Of a DNA stretch of 64,000 nucleotides, positions 63,054-64,000 are shown piece by piece. The stretch covers positions 248,001 to 312,000 of the forward strand of contig NZ_LFLS01000002.1 in NCBI RefSeq assembly GCF_001189915.1, written 5' to 3'. The notes under the pieces are model-generated. The model had not been told where the DNA came from and did no database searches. It saw nothing but the letters and a program-made list of their open reading frames with translations. Origin of the DNA: Herbaspirillum autotrophicum (GTDB lineage Bacteria; Pseudomonadota; Gammaproteobacteria; Burkholderiales; Burkholderiaceae_D). The first letter of the stretch is position 1. Every line of letters begins with the position of its first letter. A program made the translations under genes and the position numbers.

Positions 63054-63811
63054 GCCGGCACCGGAATCACATACGGCATGCCATCGGCCTGCCCCACCAG
63101 CGCGCCGATGCCATACACAGTGGCGATATTGGCTGGCGTCAAGACTTCTTGCCACGGCCCCTGTGCCAGGTTGCGGCCCTGATGTAACATCACCAGCCGG
63201 TCGGAAAAGCGACTGGCCAATCCGAGGTCATGAATTGCAATCAAAATACCGGCGCCTTGTTGCCGCGCCAATTCGCGCGCAATCGACATGGCTTGCACCT
63301 GATGCCGCAAATCCAGATCGCTGGTCGGTTCATCAAGCAACAGGAACTGTGCCTGTTGCGCCAGCGCCCGTGCCAGCAATACGCGTTGCCGCTCGCCGCC
63401 GCTGAGCTGCTCATATGAACGCAGTGCCAGCGCTTGCAAGCCGAACCGCTCGATGGCATCGGCCACGATCCCGAAGTCATGTGCAGCACTGACACTGCCG
63501 CGATACGGTGCGCGCCCGAGCGCCACCATGTCCGCCACGTTCAAGGCCATCGCTGCCGCCGTCTGTTGCGGCACGTAAGCCACGCGCTGCGCCAGTTGCC
63601 GGCGTGACATCGCGTGCAGTGCCTGACCGTCAAGTGTCACGCTGCCGGCGTGCGGCCGCAAAATCCGGTTGAGACACTTGAGCAAGGTACTCTTGCCGGC
63701 ACCATTCGGCCCCACCAGACTGACCACTTCGCCCGGCCGCACCTGCAAGTCAACCCCATCCAGCACGCTCTTGCCGCCGTAGCGATACTGCAAGCCACTG
63801 ATGTTGAGCAT
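63050..63811 (-). CDS. Iron-complex/vitamin B12-type ABC transporter ATP-binding protein (FecE/BtuD-like)
   Basis: This 253-residue ATPase has Walker A GPNGAGKST at residues 34-42, the Q-loop VAYVPQQ, the signature LSGGERQR near 139 and Walker B LLLDEPTSDLDLRHQ. The D-loop and H-loop IHDLGLASRFSDR follow. The sequence type is the FecE/FhuC/BtuD group that energises uptake of ferric siderophores, heme or cobalamin. It is encoded between a FecCD permease (TGATG, 1-base overlap) and the LLM oxidoreductase (ATGA overlap). The substrate is not determinable. Confidence 0.93.
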   Translation of the reverse strand: MLNISGLQYRYGGKSVLDGVDLQVRPGEVVSLVGPNGAGKSTLLKCLNRILRPHAGSVTLDGQALHAMSRRQLAQRVAYVPQQTAAAMALNVADMVALGRAPYRGSVSAAHDFGIVADAIERFGLQALALRSYEQLSGGERQRVLLARALAQQAQFLLLDEPTSDLDLRHQVQAMSIARELARQQGAGILIAIHDLGLASRFSDRLVMLHQGRNLAQGPWQEVLTPANIATVYGIGALVGQADGMPYVIPVPA

Positions 63812-64000
63812 CAGGCACCTCCCCGATGGCGGCTCGACAACAGCAAATGCAAGAATAACGGCACCCCGAGATAGGCCACTACGATGCCGACCGGAATGAT
63901 CACCGGGGCGAACAGCAAACGCCCGGCCATGTCCGCCAGCAGTACCAGCAAGGCCCCGGTCAGTGCGGCGAACGGCAGCAGGCGGCGATGATCGCCACCG
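63811..64000 (-). CDS. FecCD-type ABC transporter permease (partial, cut by window end)
   Basis: Only the last 62 codons are in the window. The leftward frame reads GGDHRRLLPFAALTGALLVLLADMAGRL, then FAPVIIPVGIVVAYLGVPLFLHLLL, and ends in RHRGGA. The D-x2-R-L-LP and PVGI-V-A-G-P-FF-like patterns are the typical end of FecC/FecD/BtuC permeases. The stop codon overlaps the ATPase start by 1 base. The substrate-binding protein is expected further right, outside the window. Confidence 0.88.
   Translation of the reverse strand, partial: GGDHRRLLPFAALTGALLVLLADMAGRLLFAPVIIPVGIVVAYLGVPLFLHLLLSSRHRGGA

Noticed and set aside
1-64000. tRNA, rRNA, CRISPR array, IS element or prophage
   Set aside because: Reading the gaps between genes I found no cloverleaf-like tRNA ends, regular spaced repeats, transposase or integrase frames.

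Overview
The window is about 58-62% GC by eye and densely coded. It reads as a betaproteobacterial chromosome, most likely Burkholderiales and possibly Oxalobacteraceae. This rests on family content and gene order: a cyoABCD-SURF1-RegBA cluster, a class I PHA synthase cluster with a hydratase-phosphotransacetylase fusion and acetate kinase, and a DUF3649/PepSY/DUF3325 iron module. The genus is inference. I see no rRNA, tRNA, CRISPR array, prophage or insertion sequence.

Region 1 (1-5.3 kb): a polar amino-acid ABC importer (ATPase, binding protein, two permeases) behind a good sigma-54 promoter. A Crp/Fnr-type regulator, a slipin (SPFH) protein and a tiny basic protein follow. Region 2 (5.6-15.8 kb): a giant cyclic beta-glucan synthase (NdvB type) and a Nramp-related transporter whose two metal-site motifs are both altered.

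Region 3 (15.8-29.8 kb) is the most interesting part. A TetR regulator diverges from a tightly packed nine-gene run: phaC, fabI, outer-membrane efflux lipoprotein, HlyD adaptor, RbbA-type ABC fusion, YhhJ-type permease, phasin-like protein, MaoC-Pta fusion, ackA. A perfect FNR/ANR box with an ideally spaced -10 lies in front of phaC. A second FNR-type box precedes the next gene, a universal stress protein. Together they look like a low-oxygen operon joining polyester storage, acyl-CoA to acyl-phosphate to ATP conversion, and an export machine.

Region 4 (29.9-34.9 kb) is looser: an orphan DUF1120 fimbrial-like protein, almost 1 kb with no convincing gene, a small hypothetical protein, an outer-membrane beta-barrel and a Tat-exported carboxylesterase. 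Region 5 (34.9-43.5 kb) runs leftward as cyoA-cyoB-cyoC-cyoD-SURF1-regB-regA, a bo3-type quinol oxidase with its assembly factor and the quinone-sensing RegB/RegA pair. It ends at a perfect 40-bp palindromic terminator. An MHS-type MFS transporter diverges from it.

Region 6 (43.6-55.5 kb) is an iron-uptake island. A Fur box precedes an ECF sigma factor, a FecR anti-sigma and a FecA-like TonB receptor that lacks a visible signal peptide. Then come DUF3649, PepSY and DUF3325 membrane proteins, a DUF4198 protein, and a MacA-MacB-NodT tripartite exporter. Region 7 (55.5-64 kb) has a VanY-like M15 peptidase, a PqaA-family lipoprotein, an orphan ABC binding protein, MetY, a YeeE/YedE pair, an LLM flavin oxidoreductase, and a FecE/FecCD-type importer cut off by the window end.
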